From positions 19,766-83,765 of the forward strand of contig JAJYWN010000056.1 in assembly GCA_021791495.1 (NCBI GenBank): a stretch of DNA of 64,000 nt, written 5' to 3'. The notes beneath the pieces are model-generated. The model worked only from the letters and a program-made list of their open reading frames with translations. It was not told the DNA's origin and made no database searches. Shown piece after piece: positions 18,728 to 27,178 of the stretch. Origin of the DNA: Bacillota bacterium. Lineage in GTDB: Bacteria > Bacillota > Sulfobacillia > JAJYWN01. The position numbers were made by a program, and so were the translations under genes. How positions within the stretch are numbered: position 1 is the stretch's first letter; every line of letters begins with the position of its first letter.

Positions 18728-19669
18728 TTACCACGAGGTTCGCAGCCTCCGAATGACAGCCGCCGCCAAGGCGCGCGTGGCCGGCCCGTCCGCTTGGAAG
18801 GAGTCCCCCCAGAAGTCGCCAACGAGCCCAGCCTGTACGGTGAAGTCCACGTCGGCCCGCGCCCATCCCGGGATCCGGTCGCTATCGGCGAAAGCCTTGA
18901 CCGGCGCCGCCGCTCCGCCCGCGCCCACGAGCGCGCCGCCCGCCTTCTCCCGCAAGGCCCGCGCCGCGATGACCGTCACCTGCGCCCGCGTCACCGGATC
19001 ACCGGCGCGGAAAGTCCCATCCTCAAACCCCTTGATCAGCCCGTGGGCCACGGCCACGGCCACGTACCCGCGGGCCCACTCGGGGACCGCCGCGGCATCC
19101 CCGAAAGCGAGCGCCGGCGCGGCATCCGGCGCCAGGCCCAGCCCCGCCACCACCAGCTTGGCGAACTGGGCGCGCGTCAGCGTCAACTCCGGACCGAACT
19201 CGTCATCCCCGATGCCGTTCACCACCTCGAGGGTGGCCAGCATCTCAATATCCCGCCGCGCCCAGTGGTCGGCGATGTCCTTGAAAGTCCTGGTAGTGCG
19301 GAAGACCGACGCCTCGACCGCAAGCTCCGTGCCCTCCAAGGTCACGACGATCCGGTTCGCCCCCGGCCGCAGCGGCACCGCGTACTTGTACACCGCCATG
19401 CTCGGCCCGGCGATGACCCGGGCCACCAACTCGTCGTTGGCGGCGATGGCGGCGATCTTCCCGATCGGCGCCGTGCCGCGCACGAAGATGGTATCCTGGT
19501 CGGTGGACGGGGGTGTGTATCCTAAAGTCAAGAAGGGCTCGGGCGCCACCACAGGCACCGGCACAGGCGCCGGCGGGGATGCCGGGCCCTCAGCGAAAGC
19601 CGAGGTCACAAGACCTGACAGAAGCGTCATGACCAACACGAGGAACACCAGCGCGCGCCGGATGGGCAT
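18728..19669 (-). CDS. Exported Ig-like plus SLH-domain protein
   Basis: The predicted protein has 313 residues from ATG 19667-19669; a TTG six codons upstream is an alternative. The signal peptide (ALVFLVLVMTLLSGLVTSAFA) is followed by a Pro-rich stretch. An Ig-like module at about residues 45-125 contains VRGTAPIGKIAAI and RPGANRIVVTLEG, resembling glucodextranase-B-type domains. Three SLH domains follow to the C terminus (TFKDIADHWARRDI, FEDGTFRAGDPVTRAQV, WGDSFQADGPATRALA). Here the SLH domains are C-terminal, unlike the other proteins in the window. Its role is probably a wall-anchored structural or adhesion protein. Confidence 0.85.
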   Translation of the reverse strand: MPIRRALVFLVLVMTLLSGLVTSAFAEGPASPPAPVPVPVVAPEPFLTLGYTPPSTDQDTIFVRGTAPIGKIAAIAANDELVARVIAGPSMAVYKYAVPLRPGANRIVVTLEGTELAVEASVFRTTRTFKDIADHWARRDIEMLATLEVVNGIGDDEFGPELTLTRAQFAKLVVAGLGLAPDAAPALAFGDAAAVPEWARGYVAVAVAHGLIKGFEDGTFRAGDPVTRAQVTVIAARALREKAGGALVGAGGAAAPVKAFADSDRIPGWARADVDFTVQAGLVGDFWGDSFQADGPATRALAAAVIRRLRTSW

Positions 19670-19760
19670 CCTCTCACTCACTTCCAATGACTCCGCTTGG
19701 CTCCCTACTTGGCAATCAGAGCCATTGGGCCTCGTTCGGCGGTGGGCCGGGCTTCACCTG

Positions 19761-20282
19761 CTACCGGCCGCCGACCTCACCAGGCTCCGGAGCGAGAGAG
19801 CGGGCCAGGCACGCCTGATAACTGCGATCAAGGGTGAGCCACATCCGCGCCGGCGCCCCCGTGAAGCGTTCGAGCTTCCTGGCCATCCAGGGGGTGAGCC
19901 GTTCGGCTCCCTCAAGGAAACGACCGGCCGCGTCCTCCGACAGGCCGAGGACCCGGGCCACCGCACCTTCTATCGTTTCGCCGGGCCGCAGGGTCGGCGG
20001 GTAGCTGTTCAGGAGAAGTCTACCGGGAGAAATCGCCAGGACACCGACACCGACGCGCTCCTCAATCGTCACTTGCGCAAACCCCCATACCGCGAGGCCA
20101 ATTCGAGGTGGAAGCAGATGCCAGGAAAGTGCTCTAAAGGTTCTGGGGAACAGCGAAATCTCCTTCCACATGGCATTGATAGGGAACAAACCGCTCGACA
20201 GGAAAGCTAGAACGGTGTCGAAGGGCGGCGCCCGGCGGCATCTGGCGGCGCCCGACGCGGCATCGCGCCGCTTCTCCCGCAC
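19761..20282 (-). CDS. HigA-like helix-turn-helix protein, orphan
   Basis: The C-terminal ~75 residues (TLRPGETIEGAVARVLGLSE then ERLTPWMARKLERFTGAPAR followed by MWLTLDRSYQ) have the layout of the XRE/HigA antitoxin family: a helix-turn-helix followed by the F-x-x-x-P-x-x-W-L-x-L-Q-x-x-Y-like tail. The N-terminal ~95 residues are not recognised. The GTG at 20280-20282 has no good ribosome site, and an ATG at 20169-20171 is possible, so the start is uncertain. No HigB-type toxin is adjacent: the next gene upstream is on the other strand. It may be a solitary regulator. Confidence 0.6.
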   Translation of the reverse strand: MREKRRDAASGAARCRRAPPFDTVLAFLSSGLFPINAMWKEISLFPRTFRALSWHLLPPRIGLAVWGFAQVTIEERVGVGVLAISPGRLLLNSYPPTLRPGETIEGAVARVLGLSEDAAGRFLEGAERLTPWMARKLERFTGAPARMWLTLDRSYQACLARSLAPEPGEVGGR

Positions 20283-20354
20283 GGCCGAGGCAGGATTTCC
20301 CTGCGCTCAAGGGAAAGGAGTCTCAAAGACCATGTGACAAACGGGAGACCAAGA

Positions 20355-21077
20355 ATGGCGAGCGACCTGATCGACCTCCACGCCCACATCCTGCCCGGCC
20401 TCGACGACGGCCCGGCGACCATGGTTGAAGCCCTTGAGCTGGTGAAACAGGCGGAACGGATCGGCGTCGGCACCATCGTGGCCTCCCCGCATGCCTTCGA
20501 CGGTGTCCACGAGAACACCCGGGAGAAGGTATTGGAGGCCACCGCGGCCTTGACCCGCGCCCTGACCGACGCCGGCTCGCGGGTCCGGGTGCTTCCCGGA
20601 ATGGAGCTGTACCTGGGGCCCGATCTCCCCGAGGCCCTCCGGGTGGGCACGGCCATGGGGCTCAATGACTCCAAGAATGTCCTCGTCGAACTCCCCGGAA
20701 TCGCCGTGCAGCGCTATGTGGACACCCTCCTGTTCCAGCTGACCTTGGCCGGCTACATCCCGGTGATCAACCACCCGGAACGCAGCCCCCTGGTGCAAAG
20801 AAGCCTCCAGGTCTACGAGAACTGGGTGCACATCGGCTGCCTGGGGCTGGTCACGGCCCCGAGCCTGTTAGGGCTGTTCGGGCCGTCGACACAGCGCACG
20901 GCCGAACTCCTCCTCCGACGCGGCCTGGCCCACGGGGTGGCCAGCGACGTCCATCGGCTATCAGGCACCACCGGCGGTCCAGGGGCACGCGGCCGTTCCT
21001 ACAGCCCCGAGGTGGTCGCCGCCCTGAGCAGGGGCCAGGCCAGCCAACGGGAGTATCTACACTCGATCGCGGGCTAA
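20355..21077 (+). CDS. CpsB/YwqE-type PHP protein-tyrosine phosphatase
   Basis: The predicted protein has 240 residues. I chose ATG 20355 for the GGGAG 8 bases upstream. The metal-binding PHP motifs are all visible: DLHAHILPGLDDGP at the N terminus, ASPH near residue 45, NHPER near 138 and ASDVH near 198. Family members are Mn-dependent phosphatases that remove phosphate from the tyrosine cluster of BY-kinases and so control capsule or exopolysaccharide assembly. The two BY-kinase genes just downstream supply the expected substrates. It begins the polysaccharide region. Confidence 0.92.
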   Translation: MASDLIDLHAHILPGLDDGPATMVEALELVKQAERIGVGTIVASPHAFDGVHENTREKVLEATAALTRALTDAGSRVRVLPGMELYLGPDLPEALRVGTAMGLNDSKNVLVELPGIAVQRYVDTLLFQLTLAGYIPVINHPERSPLVQRSLQVYENWVHIGCLGLVTAPSLLGLFGPSTQRTAELLLRRGLAHGVASDVHRLSGTTGGPGARGRSYSPEVVAALSRGQASQREYLHSIAG

Positions 21078-21223
21078 CATCCCGGTCCGTCGCGAAATCT
21101 GTCGAACTCGGTCGAGACGAAGCGGAAGGGAAGCTCTCCCAAAAGAAGAATCTCAAGCCCACCTCCCCAAAACCAGGAGGAAGCCAAAGCCGACGCTGAG
21201 CCAAGAGAGGTTGGGAAAGCGAG

Positions 21224-21703
21224 ATGCCACGCCCCGGCTGCAGTTTCCGTACCCTCATCACGCCACTGCCTCGGGAAGAAGCGGTCCTAGTTCGGAGGAA
21301 GCTCGCCCTTCTCTGGCGAATCCTGGCCGCGGAACGCCGCACCTACCAATCACGCACTTACCGGCTCGTCACCGCCGCGCCCTCCCGCGCCCTGAAGGAG
21401 TTCTACTTTGGGCCGCGGATGCTGATCGTCCTTGAGCCCTACGATGCGCACAGCCCGGAAGCCATTGATCTGGCGGTCAGTCTCCTTGACCAGGAGCAGG
21501 GCCCCCCTTGGGAACGCCAAACGTTCCTCCTGGTCAGCAAAGACTCCAGAGTGCGGGAGAAAGTGTCAGGGTACACACCACAGCATGGTCTCAGGAAGAT
21601 CGTCGTCCCCATGAGCTATCAGGAGCTGTCCATCAGCACTTCAAGGTCTCTGTTCCGGCGGTTGGAGGAGTGCGTCTATGCCCCAAGGGTAGGCGCCTTG
21701 TAG
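21224..21703 (+). CDS. Unrecognised protein between phosphatase and Wzz/BY-kinase genes
   Basis: The predicted protein has 159 residues from ATG 21224, with AGAGAGG about 14 bases upstream. I do not recognise the family. The N-terminal third is very basic (VRRKLALLWRILAAERRTYQ). The middle looks like an alternating alpha/beta fold (FYFGPRMLIVLEP, ERQTFLLVSKDSRVREKV, GLRKIVVPMSYQEL). There is no signal peptide or membrane segment, so it is probably cytoplasmic. Its place between the phosphatase and kinase genes, on the same strand, suggests a part in polysaccharide control, which is inference. Confidence 0.6.
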   Translation: MPRPGCSFRTLITPLPREEAVLVRRKLALLWRILAAERRTYQSRTYRLVTAAPSRALKEFYFGPRMLIVLEPYDAHSPEAIDLAVSLLDQEQGPPWERQTFLLVSKDSRVREKVSGYTPQHGLRKIVVPMSYQELSISTSRSLFRRLEECVYAPRVGAL

Positions 21704-21786
21704 ACCGCCCTATGGACGCCCCACCTGCCCCCGCACCGCCTTCACAATCCCACCTCCGCCCCTGAGACCCGCCGCCGCCCGCACTG

Positions 21787-21816
21787 CTGACACAACAGTG
21801 GCAAGAATGGTAGAAT
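21787..21816 (+). promoter_or_regulatory. Candidate promoter with overlapping dyad before the Wzz/BY-kinase gene
   Basis: CTGACA (21787-21792) and TAGAAT (21811-21816) are 18 bases apart, each five of six to the sigma-A consensus. CACTG/CAGTG arms flank the -35 element and could be an operator. Transcription would begin near 21823, about 35 bases before the GTG at 21858. Confidence 0.5.
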
Positions 21817-21857
21817 GAGTCTATACGCTTAGCAGGGGTTTTTCCTGGGGGTTCGGG

Positions 21858-23357
21858 GTGGGGACGGAGACCGCAAGGAAGAATGGCGATACGGTGTTTC
21901 TCAGCCTCGACCTCTTAAGGCGGCGAGGATGGATCGCCGCCTTGTTGGCGCTCCTTGCGGTGGCCGCGTCCCTGGCCTGGAGCCTCTTCCTGGCCACGCC
22001 AAGGTTCACCTCAGAGACCTCGCTGATCATCATGCAGAAGGGCGCCGCCCTACAAGACTACAACACTCTTCTCCTCAATCAAACCCTGACCCAGACCTAC
22101 GCCGAGATAGCCCGTGGCCACGCGGTCTTGCAGCAAGTCATCCAGGATCTCGACCTCGACCACAACCATGCCGAGGGACATGCTTCCCACCCGACCCTCA
22201 CGCCGGCCGAGCTATCGCGCAGAGTATCCGTCACCGCCATCAAGGGGACCCAGATCATCCGCCTTCGCGTCTCCGACACCGACCCGGCCTCCGCCCAGCG
22301 CCTCGCCGCCGAAACCGCCGCCGCCTTCACGGCCCGGGTCCGCGCCCTGATGAAAGTGGATAACGTCCAGGTGATCGACCCGGCCTCACTCCCGTCATCG
22401 CACGACTACCCGCGCCCCATTCTCAATGCCCTGCTCGCCGCAGTCCTCGGCCTCGCCTTCGGCCTCGCGTTGATCTTCCTCCTGGCGCACCTGGACAACA
22501 CCCTCCGGACCACCGATGACGTTGCGAAACACTTCGGCCTTCCGGTCCTAGGCATCATCCCGACCATCACGTCCACCGACGCCATCATGGTTGTCTCCAA
22601 ACAGCCGAGGTCTACCGCCGCCGAGGCTTTTCGGATGCTGGCGACCAATCTCCGCTTCGTGGGCCTTGACCGCCCCCTCAAGACCATCCTGGTCACCAGT
22701 TCGGTTCCAGGCGAGGGCAAGTCGTTCACCGCACTCAATCTAGCCACGGCCCTGGCCCAGACCGGCCGGAAGGTCCTCCTCATCGACGCCGACCTGCGTC
22801 AACCCGCCATTCACCGGTACGGTGGGCTGTGGAACGAGGGTCTTGGGCTCACCGTGGCTCTGACTTCCCAGGAGGAGGGAATGAGAGACGTCTTCGCTCA
22901 GCCAACCGAGGTGGAGAACCTGCACATCCTTACTTCCGGTCCCATTCCGCCCAACCCGGTCGAACTCCTCGGCTCTTCGAGGATGGCCACCCTCATCGAA
23001 CGCCTCGAAGCTCAGTACGACCTCTTGATCATCGACGGTCCTCCAGTGCTGGTGGCGGCCGACGCCTCGGTCCTGTCCACCTACGCCGACGGCTGCCTCC
23101 TGGTGGTCCGGTCCGGGCTCACCAAAACGCCACTGGCTACCCGCGGTCTCGAGACCCTGAGGCAGGTCAAAGCGAAGACACTGGGCGCGGTCCTCGATGC
23201 CGTGGGAGGTGCGGAGAAAGGATACCGTCACTACGATCGCTATCACTACTACCACTATTACGAGGCTCGCGCCGGCCGCCACCGAAAGGGCCAAGGGTCA
23301 GATAGAGTGGAGGGTTCAGGCAGCGGTGCTGCAGCCCCACCCCCAAGAGGGCCATGA
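21858..23357 (+). CDS. Fused Wzz chain-length determinant and BY-kinase
   Basis: The predicted protein has 499 residues. The N-terminal half is a Wzz/CapA domain: a membrane segment at about 24-42, an extracytoplasmic region with QTYAEIARG and TQIIRLRVSDTD, and a second membrane segment at about 188-208. A cytoplasmic BY-kinase follows: Walker A SSVPGEGKS, Walker A' LLIDADLRQP, Walker B LLIIDGPP. A C-terminal tyrosine cluster, YRHYDRYHYYHYY, is the expected autophosphorylation site. In most Bacillota these two domains are separate proteins; the fusion is the arrangement usual in proteobacteria. After the cluster there is a ~30-residue Gly/Pro-rich tail. The protein would set polymer length under control of the PHP phosphatase. 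Confidence 0.92.
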   Translation: MGTETARKNGDTVFLSLDLLRRRGWIAALLALLAVAASLAWSLFLATPRFTSETSLIIMQKGAALQDYNTLLLNQTLTQTYAEIARGHAVLQQVIQDLDLDHNHAEGHASHPTLTPAELSRRVSVTAIKGTQIIRLRVSDTDPASAQRLAAETAAAFTARVRALMKVDNVQVIDPASLPSSHDYPRPILNALLAAVLGLAFGLALIFLLAHLDNTLRTTDDVAKHFGLPVLGIIPTITSTDAIMVVSKQPRSTAAEAFRMLATNLRFVGLDRPLKTILVTSSVPGEGKSFTALNLATALAQTGRKVLLIDADLRQPAIHRYGGLWNEGLGLTVALTSQEEGMRDVFAQPTEVENLHILTSGPIPPNPVELLGSSRMATLIERLEAQYDLLIIDGPPVLVAADASVLSTYADGCLLVVRSGLTKTPLATRGLETLRQVKAKTLGAVLDAVGGAEKGYRHYDRYHYYHYYEARAGRHRKGQGSDRVEGSGSGAAAPPPRGP

Positions 23358-23480
23358 CATCAGTGCGAACCATTTGGACCAGGCAGCAGGAAGAGCAGGA
23401 AGAAGGTAGTAATGGAAGTAGGGGGCTTTGACCTCTACCACAGAACATAGAACCGCGACTTCCGTTAAGGAGGGCTGACG

Positions 23481-24221
23481 TTGGCCTTTGCCCGACGTGC
23501 CACGGCCGAAGTGGCCGATAGCCGCTACTTGGTAACTTCCCTGAGCCCGCGTTCGGTGGTGGGAGAGGCTTATCGGATTCTGCGAACCAATCTGCAATTT
23601 CTGAGTCTGGACAAGCCTCTGCGCCACTTGGTAGTGACCTCAGCGGTTCCGGGTGAGGGCAAGACCCTGACCGCCGCCAATCTCGCCGTAGTGGAGGCCC
23701 AAGCCGGAAAGAAGGTCATCGCGGTAGACGCAGACCTGCGCCGCCCTGCCTTGCACCGGCGTTTCGAACTGCCGGGAAATACCGGCCTGACCACGTGGTT
23801 GGCCGGCGGCGCTCAGTTACCGGATATGCTGCAACCAACTGTTCTCCCTAACCTGCATCTACTGGCAAGCGGCCCCATCCCGCCCAATCCGGCAGAGTTA
23901 CTGGGCAGCTCCCGCATGCAGGAACTGATGGCGCAGTTATCCGATGCCGCCGACCTGATCATATGGGACACCCCCCCGGCGATTGTTGTGTCCGATGCCT
24001 CCGTTTTGGCAACGAGGGCCGATGGTACTCTATTGGTGGTGCGGGCCGCTCAGGAGCCGTATTTCTCGGTCAAGAGGGCCAAGGAGCAGTTGCAGCAAGT
24101 CGGTGCCCGAATTCTAGGGGTCGTACTTGATGCCGTTCCCAGCGGCGGAGGCTCCGATTACTACCACAGCCACTACCACTACTATTACTACTACGGTGGC
24201 CAGCACCGCAAGAAGCGCTAG
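23481..24221 (+). CDS. Cytoplasmic BY-kinase (CapB/CpsD type)
   Basis: The predicted protein has 246 residues. The start is the TTG at 23481, with a textbook AAGGAGGG 6 bases upstream. The motifs are SAVPGEGKT (Walker A), VIAVDADLRRP (Walker A') and LIIWDTPP (Walker B), with a C-terminal cluster DYYHSHYHYYYYYGGQ. The N terminus has the usual VGEAYRILRTNLQF docking helix. It has no membrane segment and needs a Wzz-type activator, presumably the product of the gene 8 bases downstream. It is clearly related to the kinase half of the fused protein upstream, suggesting an internal duplication of the module. Confidence 0.93.
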   Translation: MAFARRATAEVADSRYLVTSLSPRSVVGEAYRILRTNLQFLSLDKPLRHLVVTSAVPGEGKTLTAANLAVVEAQAGKKVIAVDADLRRPALHRRFELPGNTGLTTWLAGGAQLPDMLQPTVLPNLHLLASGPIPPNPAELLGSSRMQELMAQLSDAADLIIWDTPPAIVVSDASVLATRADGTLLVVRAAQEPYFSVKRAKEQLQQVGARILGVVLDAVPSGGGSDYYHSHYHYYYYYGGQHRKKR

Positions 24222-24229
24222 GAGGGCTC

Positions 24230-24934
24230 ATGGATATTCAGGAGGAGATCGATCTTCGCCGAATCTTCGCAGTGGTCCGTCGGCGATTCTGGGTGCTGTT
24301 CGTAATGGCGGTCACGGCCGCCCTGGTTAGCGGTATCGTGAGCTTCTACTTCATCGCGCCGACCTACACTTCCTCGGTTACCCTGATGGTGGCAAAGACG
24401 GAGAGCCCGGTAACAGACTACAACACAGTACTCATGGACCGGAACCTGGTTCCTACATACGCCGAGATTGCCAAGAGCCGTACCGTGGCCAGCAGGGTAG
24501 TCAATGCCCTTGGGTTGAATACAACGGTTGCCGATCTGCAGGATCGCATCAAGGTGACCGCCGTCAACAACACGCAGGTGATCCGCATTGCTGTTGATGG
24601 CAGCACTCCTCAGGAGGCCCAGCTAACGGCCAACGCCGTGGCGAGCGCCTTCATGGACCAGGTTCAATCACTGATGAAGGTGGAGAACGTGGCCATTGTC
24701 GACCCGGCAGTTGCTCCGACAGGTGCTTCGAGGCCGCAGCCCGTGCGCAATGTAATGCTTGCTGCTGCTCTAGGCTTGATGGCTGGCTTCGGATTGGTGT
24801 TCCTGCTAGAGTACCTTGATAACACCATGAAGAACTCTGATGACGTGGCACGCTACCTGGAACTGCCAGTCCTAGGGACCATCCCGCTGATCGATCTACA
24901 TCGAGAACAGAAGACGTCCCCTCACCCAGACTAA
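24230..24934 (+). CDS. Wzz/CapA-type chain-length determinant
   Basis: The predicted protein has 234 residues; ATG 24230 is preceded by AGGAGG. Membrane segments lie at about residues 24-44 (VLFVMAVTAALVSGIVSFYF) and 173-193 (VMLAAALGLMAGFGLVFLL) and flank an external Wzz domain with PTYAEIAKSRTVASRVV. The cytoplasmic tail after the second segment would activate the adjacent BY-kinase. The order kinase then Wzz is the reverse of the usual capA-capB. It works in the membrane to set polysaccharide length. Confidence 0.92.
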   Translation: MDIQEEIDLRRIFAVVRRRFWVLFVMAVTAALVSGIVSFYFIAPTYTSSVTLMVAKTESPVTDYNTVLMDRNLVPTYAEIAKSRTVASRVVNALGLNTTVADLQDRIKVTAVNNTQVIRIAVDGSTPQEAQLTANAVASAFMDQVQSLMKVENVAIVDPAVAPTGASRPQPVRNVMLAAALGLMAGFGLVFLLEYLDNTMKNSDDVARYLELPVLGTIPLIDLHREQKTSPHPD

Positions 24935-24981
24935 GGGAACCCAAGATTGGAACTCCGTTTGGTGAGTAAGGAGTGACCAGT

Positions 24982-25728
24982 ATGGAAACGCAGGTAAGGA
25001 CCATGGGAGACCTTCGTAAGGTTTTGCCAAGCAATGCTAAGTTCGATAGTAAGGCGATTGCGTATGTTATGCATCGCGACATGTCGAACTTACCAAGCCT
25101 GAAAGACGCCAACTGTCGCTATGACATTACCATTATCCCTGCATGGTCAGTTGCTGGGCAGTTTGCGAAGACGCATGGTCATTATCACGTTGGACAACAT
25201 GGCGAAGCTTGCGCAGTTCTCAGCGGTAAAGCGCTGTTTGTATTGCAGCGATATGAAGATATCCAACATATCGATCGTGCCGACTACATGACAATAGAAG
25301 CTGAAATGGGCGAAGGCGCTGTAATTGAAGCGGGTTACGGCAACGTTCGCTATGGCCACGTGACCGTCAACGTGGGTTCTAGTCCGTTGGTCCTAGCTAA
25401 CATTGTATCGAATGGTTGCGAGCCGCAATACCACAGTTACAGTGGACTCGGCGGGGCTGCCGTATTTATTCCAACGTGGTCAACAAAGAAGCCAAATTAC
25501 GCCTTTGCAACTCGCGCCATTAAAGTCAACAAAAGGTACGCATCAGTGAAGATGCTTCGAGAGGTTGACAGCCAACTGAACGACCAAATCCTTGAAGATA
25601 GCGCATCCTTAAGCGCTCTGGTACGAGTCTGCGGAGGTTTGTTGGAAGCTTACAACCAATATCCGGATCGTTTTCGGTATCTCTTCGAGGATTCGGAAGT
25701 TATGGATGCAACCAGGCCAGATAGATAA
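24982..25728 (+). CDS. Cupin-type sugar-phosphate isomerase (archaeal-type GPI family)
   Basis: The predicted protein has 248 residues. ATG 24982 has AAGGAG 8 bases upstream; the GTG at 24973 overlaps that site and is unlikely. The metal-binding cupin motif THGHYH followed by GEACAVLSGKALFVLQ, and a later HVTVNVG, match the glucose-6-phosphate isomerase family of archaea and some bacteria. In this setting it could interconvert fructose-6-phosphate and another hexose phosphate feeding the manC/manB pathway, or act on a related substrate. The DNA is clearly poorer in G+C than its neighbours, with many A/T-ending codons, which suggests recent acquisition. Confidence 0.78.
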   Translation: METQVRTMGDLRKVLPSNAKFDSKAIAYVMHRDMSNLPSLKDANCRYDITIIPAWSVAGQFAKTHGHYHVGQHGEACAVLSGKALFVLQRYEDIQHIDRADYMTIEAEMGEGAVIEAGYGNVRYGHVTVNVGSSPLVLANIVSNGCEPQYHSYSGLGGAAVFIPTWSTKKPNYAFATRAIKVNKRYASVKMLREVDSQLNDQILEDSASLSALVRVCGGLLEAYNQYPDRFRYLFEDSEVMDATRPDR

Positions 25729-25751
25729 CAAGCTAAAGCTTGATGATTCCA

Positions 25752-27167
25752 TCATCGGTCTGGGCCTACGGGCTCTCCCGTGCGCCCATAGTGGTCCTCC
25801 AGTCTGACAACGTCATCGAGTTCAGGAGTAGAGACCTCCAAAAGGCTGAGTCTGCTGAAGGCCGTCATTCGGTGCACAACCCCAGGCGGAATGGCAAAGG
25901 CGATCCCTGGGCGAAGCTCATGAATCTGGCCGTTGAGGAGTAGTTGCCCCGATCCTTTCTGAACGTAGATTGTCTCATGTTTGACCCGATGAAACTGCAG
26001 GCTGAGGCTGTGTCCGGCATTGACCTCCAAGATCTTGCCTGCATAGGAACCAGACAGGCCCCAGAGGATCTCCTTGCCCCAAGGCTTGGGTATGATTCTC
26101 GGTGCTCCTTCCTGAGGAGCCTCAAGACTGGCGGCAAGCTCCGCAGAAGCTTCGGCAACCCGCTTAACGTCCTGAACCCTGTCTTTCCGGCAAACGAGCG
26201 TGCCCTCATTGGACCGGACGATGATGATATCATTGAGTCCGATTGCCGCTGTGACACCTTCATCATCCATCACGAGGCATCCTTGTGCGTCCACCGTAAT
26301 CACATTTCCGCTAGTGCTATTCCCGCTGCTATCGACTTGACTTACCCTCAAGAGACTAGACCAACTTCCGAGATCGTCCCACCCGAATCGGGCTGGGACG
26401 ACCCAGACACGGTCCGATTTCTCCAGGACGGCCCTGTCGATGGAGACCCGAGGAAAGGCCTCGAAAAGCTTTCTGTCAAGAGAGCATGGGTTGTCTACGT
26501 CGAGTTGGTCGATAGATACGGCCAGTTCGGGGACACGCTGCCTAATCTCGGAGAGGATCGTGTTAGCTCCCCAGACGAACATCCCGCTGTTCCAGAGGTG
26601 GCAGCCGTCAGACATGTACTGAGTCGCCACGGCGTAGTCAGGTTTCTCCACGAACCTCAACACTTTGGTCGGGATTCCATCGAGCATGCCACTGGCGTCG
26701 ATCTCGATATACCCGTACCCAGTCTCGGGACGTGTCGGAGGGAGCCCGACTGTCACCAGATGTCCTTTCGTCGCGGCCTCCGCAGCCGCCAGGAGAGCAT
26801 CGGCGAACGCAGTATCTCCCTGCACAACATGGTCGGCGGGGAGAGCAACCATGATTGCATCCGGATACCGCGAAGAAATGACCTTGGCCGCAACCCCGAT
26901 GGCGGCAGCGGTGTCTCTTGAACAGGGCTCCAGAATGAGATTCGTGTCCTCAATCCACGGAAGCTGTGCACGGACGAGATGCTGAAAGGCCTCATTGGTC
27001 CCCACAAATAGCCTGTCGCGAGGCACGATCAGTATTGCTCGATCCACGGCTGCCTGCAGCAGGGTCTTCCCTCCACCGAAGGAGTGGAATTGCTTGGGTA
27101 CCCCGGAAGAGCTCTTTGGCCAAAGCCTCAGGCCATGGCCGCCCGCCATTATCAATACCGTAAGCAT
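25752..27167 (-). CDS. manC: Mannose-1-phosphate guanylyltransferase / mannose-6-phosphate isomerase
   Basis: This is a bifunctional type II enzyme of 471 residues. The N-terminal nucleotidyltransferase domain shows MAGGHGLRLWPKS at residues 7-19 and FVEKPDYAVA in the middle. The C-terminal ~110 residues form the cupin isomerase (PWGKEILWG, LQFHRVKHETIYVQKGSG). It makes mannose-6-phosphate and GDP-mannose. ATG 27165-27167 has AAGAGGTGG upstream; an ATG six codons earlier is possible. It lies 11 bases after manB on the same strand and is convergent with the cupin gene at 24982. Confidence 0.93.
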   Translation of the reverse strand: MLTVLIMAGGHGLRLWPKSSSGVPKQFHSFGGGKTLLQAAVDRAILIVPRDRLFVGTNEAFQHLVRAQLPWIEDTNLILEPCSRDTAAAIGVAAKVISSRYPDAIMVALPADHVVQGDTAFADALLAAAEAATKGHLVTVGLPPTRPETGYGYIEIDASGMLDGIPTKVLRFVEKPDYAVATQYMSDGCHLWNSGMFVWGANTILSEIRQRVPELAVSIDQLDVDNPCSLDRKLFEAFPRVSIDRAVLEKSDRVWVVPARFGWDDLGSWSSLLRVSQVDSSGNSTSGNVITVDAQGCLVMDDEGVTAAIGLNDIIIVRSNEGTLVCRKDRVQDVKRVAEASAELAASLEAPQEGAPRIIPKPWGKEILWGLSGSYAGKILEVNAGHSLSLQFHRVKHETIYVQKGSGQLLLNGQIHELRPGIAFAIPPGVVHRMTAFSRLSLLEVSTPELDDVVRLEDHYGRTGEPVGPDR

Positions 27168-27178
27168 TCCGCCACCTC

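Noticed and set aside
18381..20210. A plus-strand open frame of about 600 codons across two SLH genes and the HigA-like gene
   Set aside because: It runs antisense to genes with clear signal peptides and domains. Its translation is low-complexity and shows no known motif.
20308..20336. A ribosome site followed by ATG TGA just before the PHP phosphatase gene
   Set aside because: A one-codon frame is not a supportable gene. It may be chance, and the phosphatase has its own site at 20343-20346.
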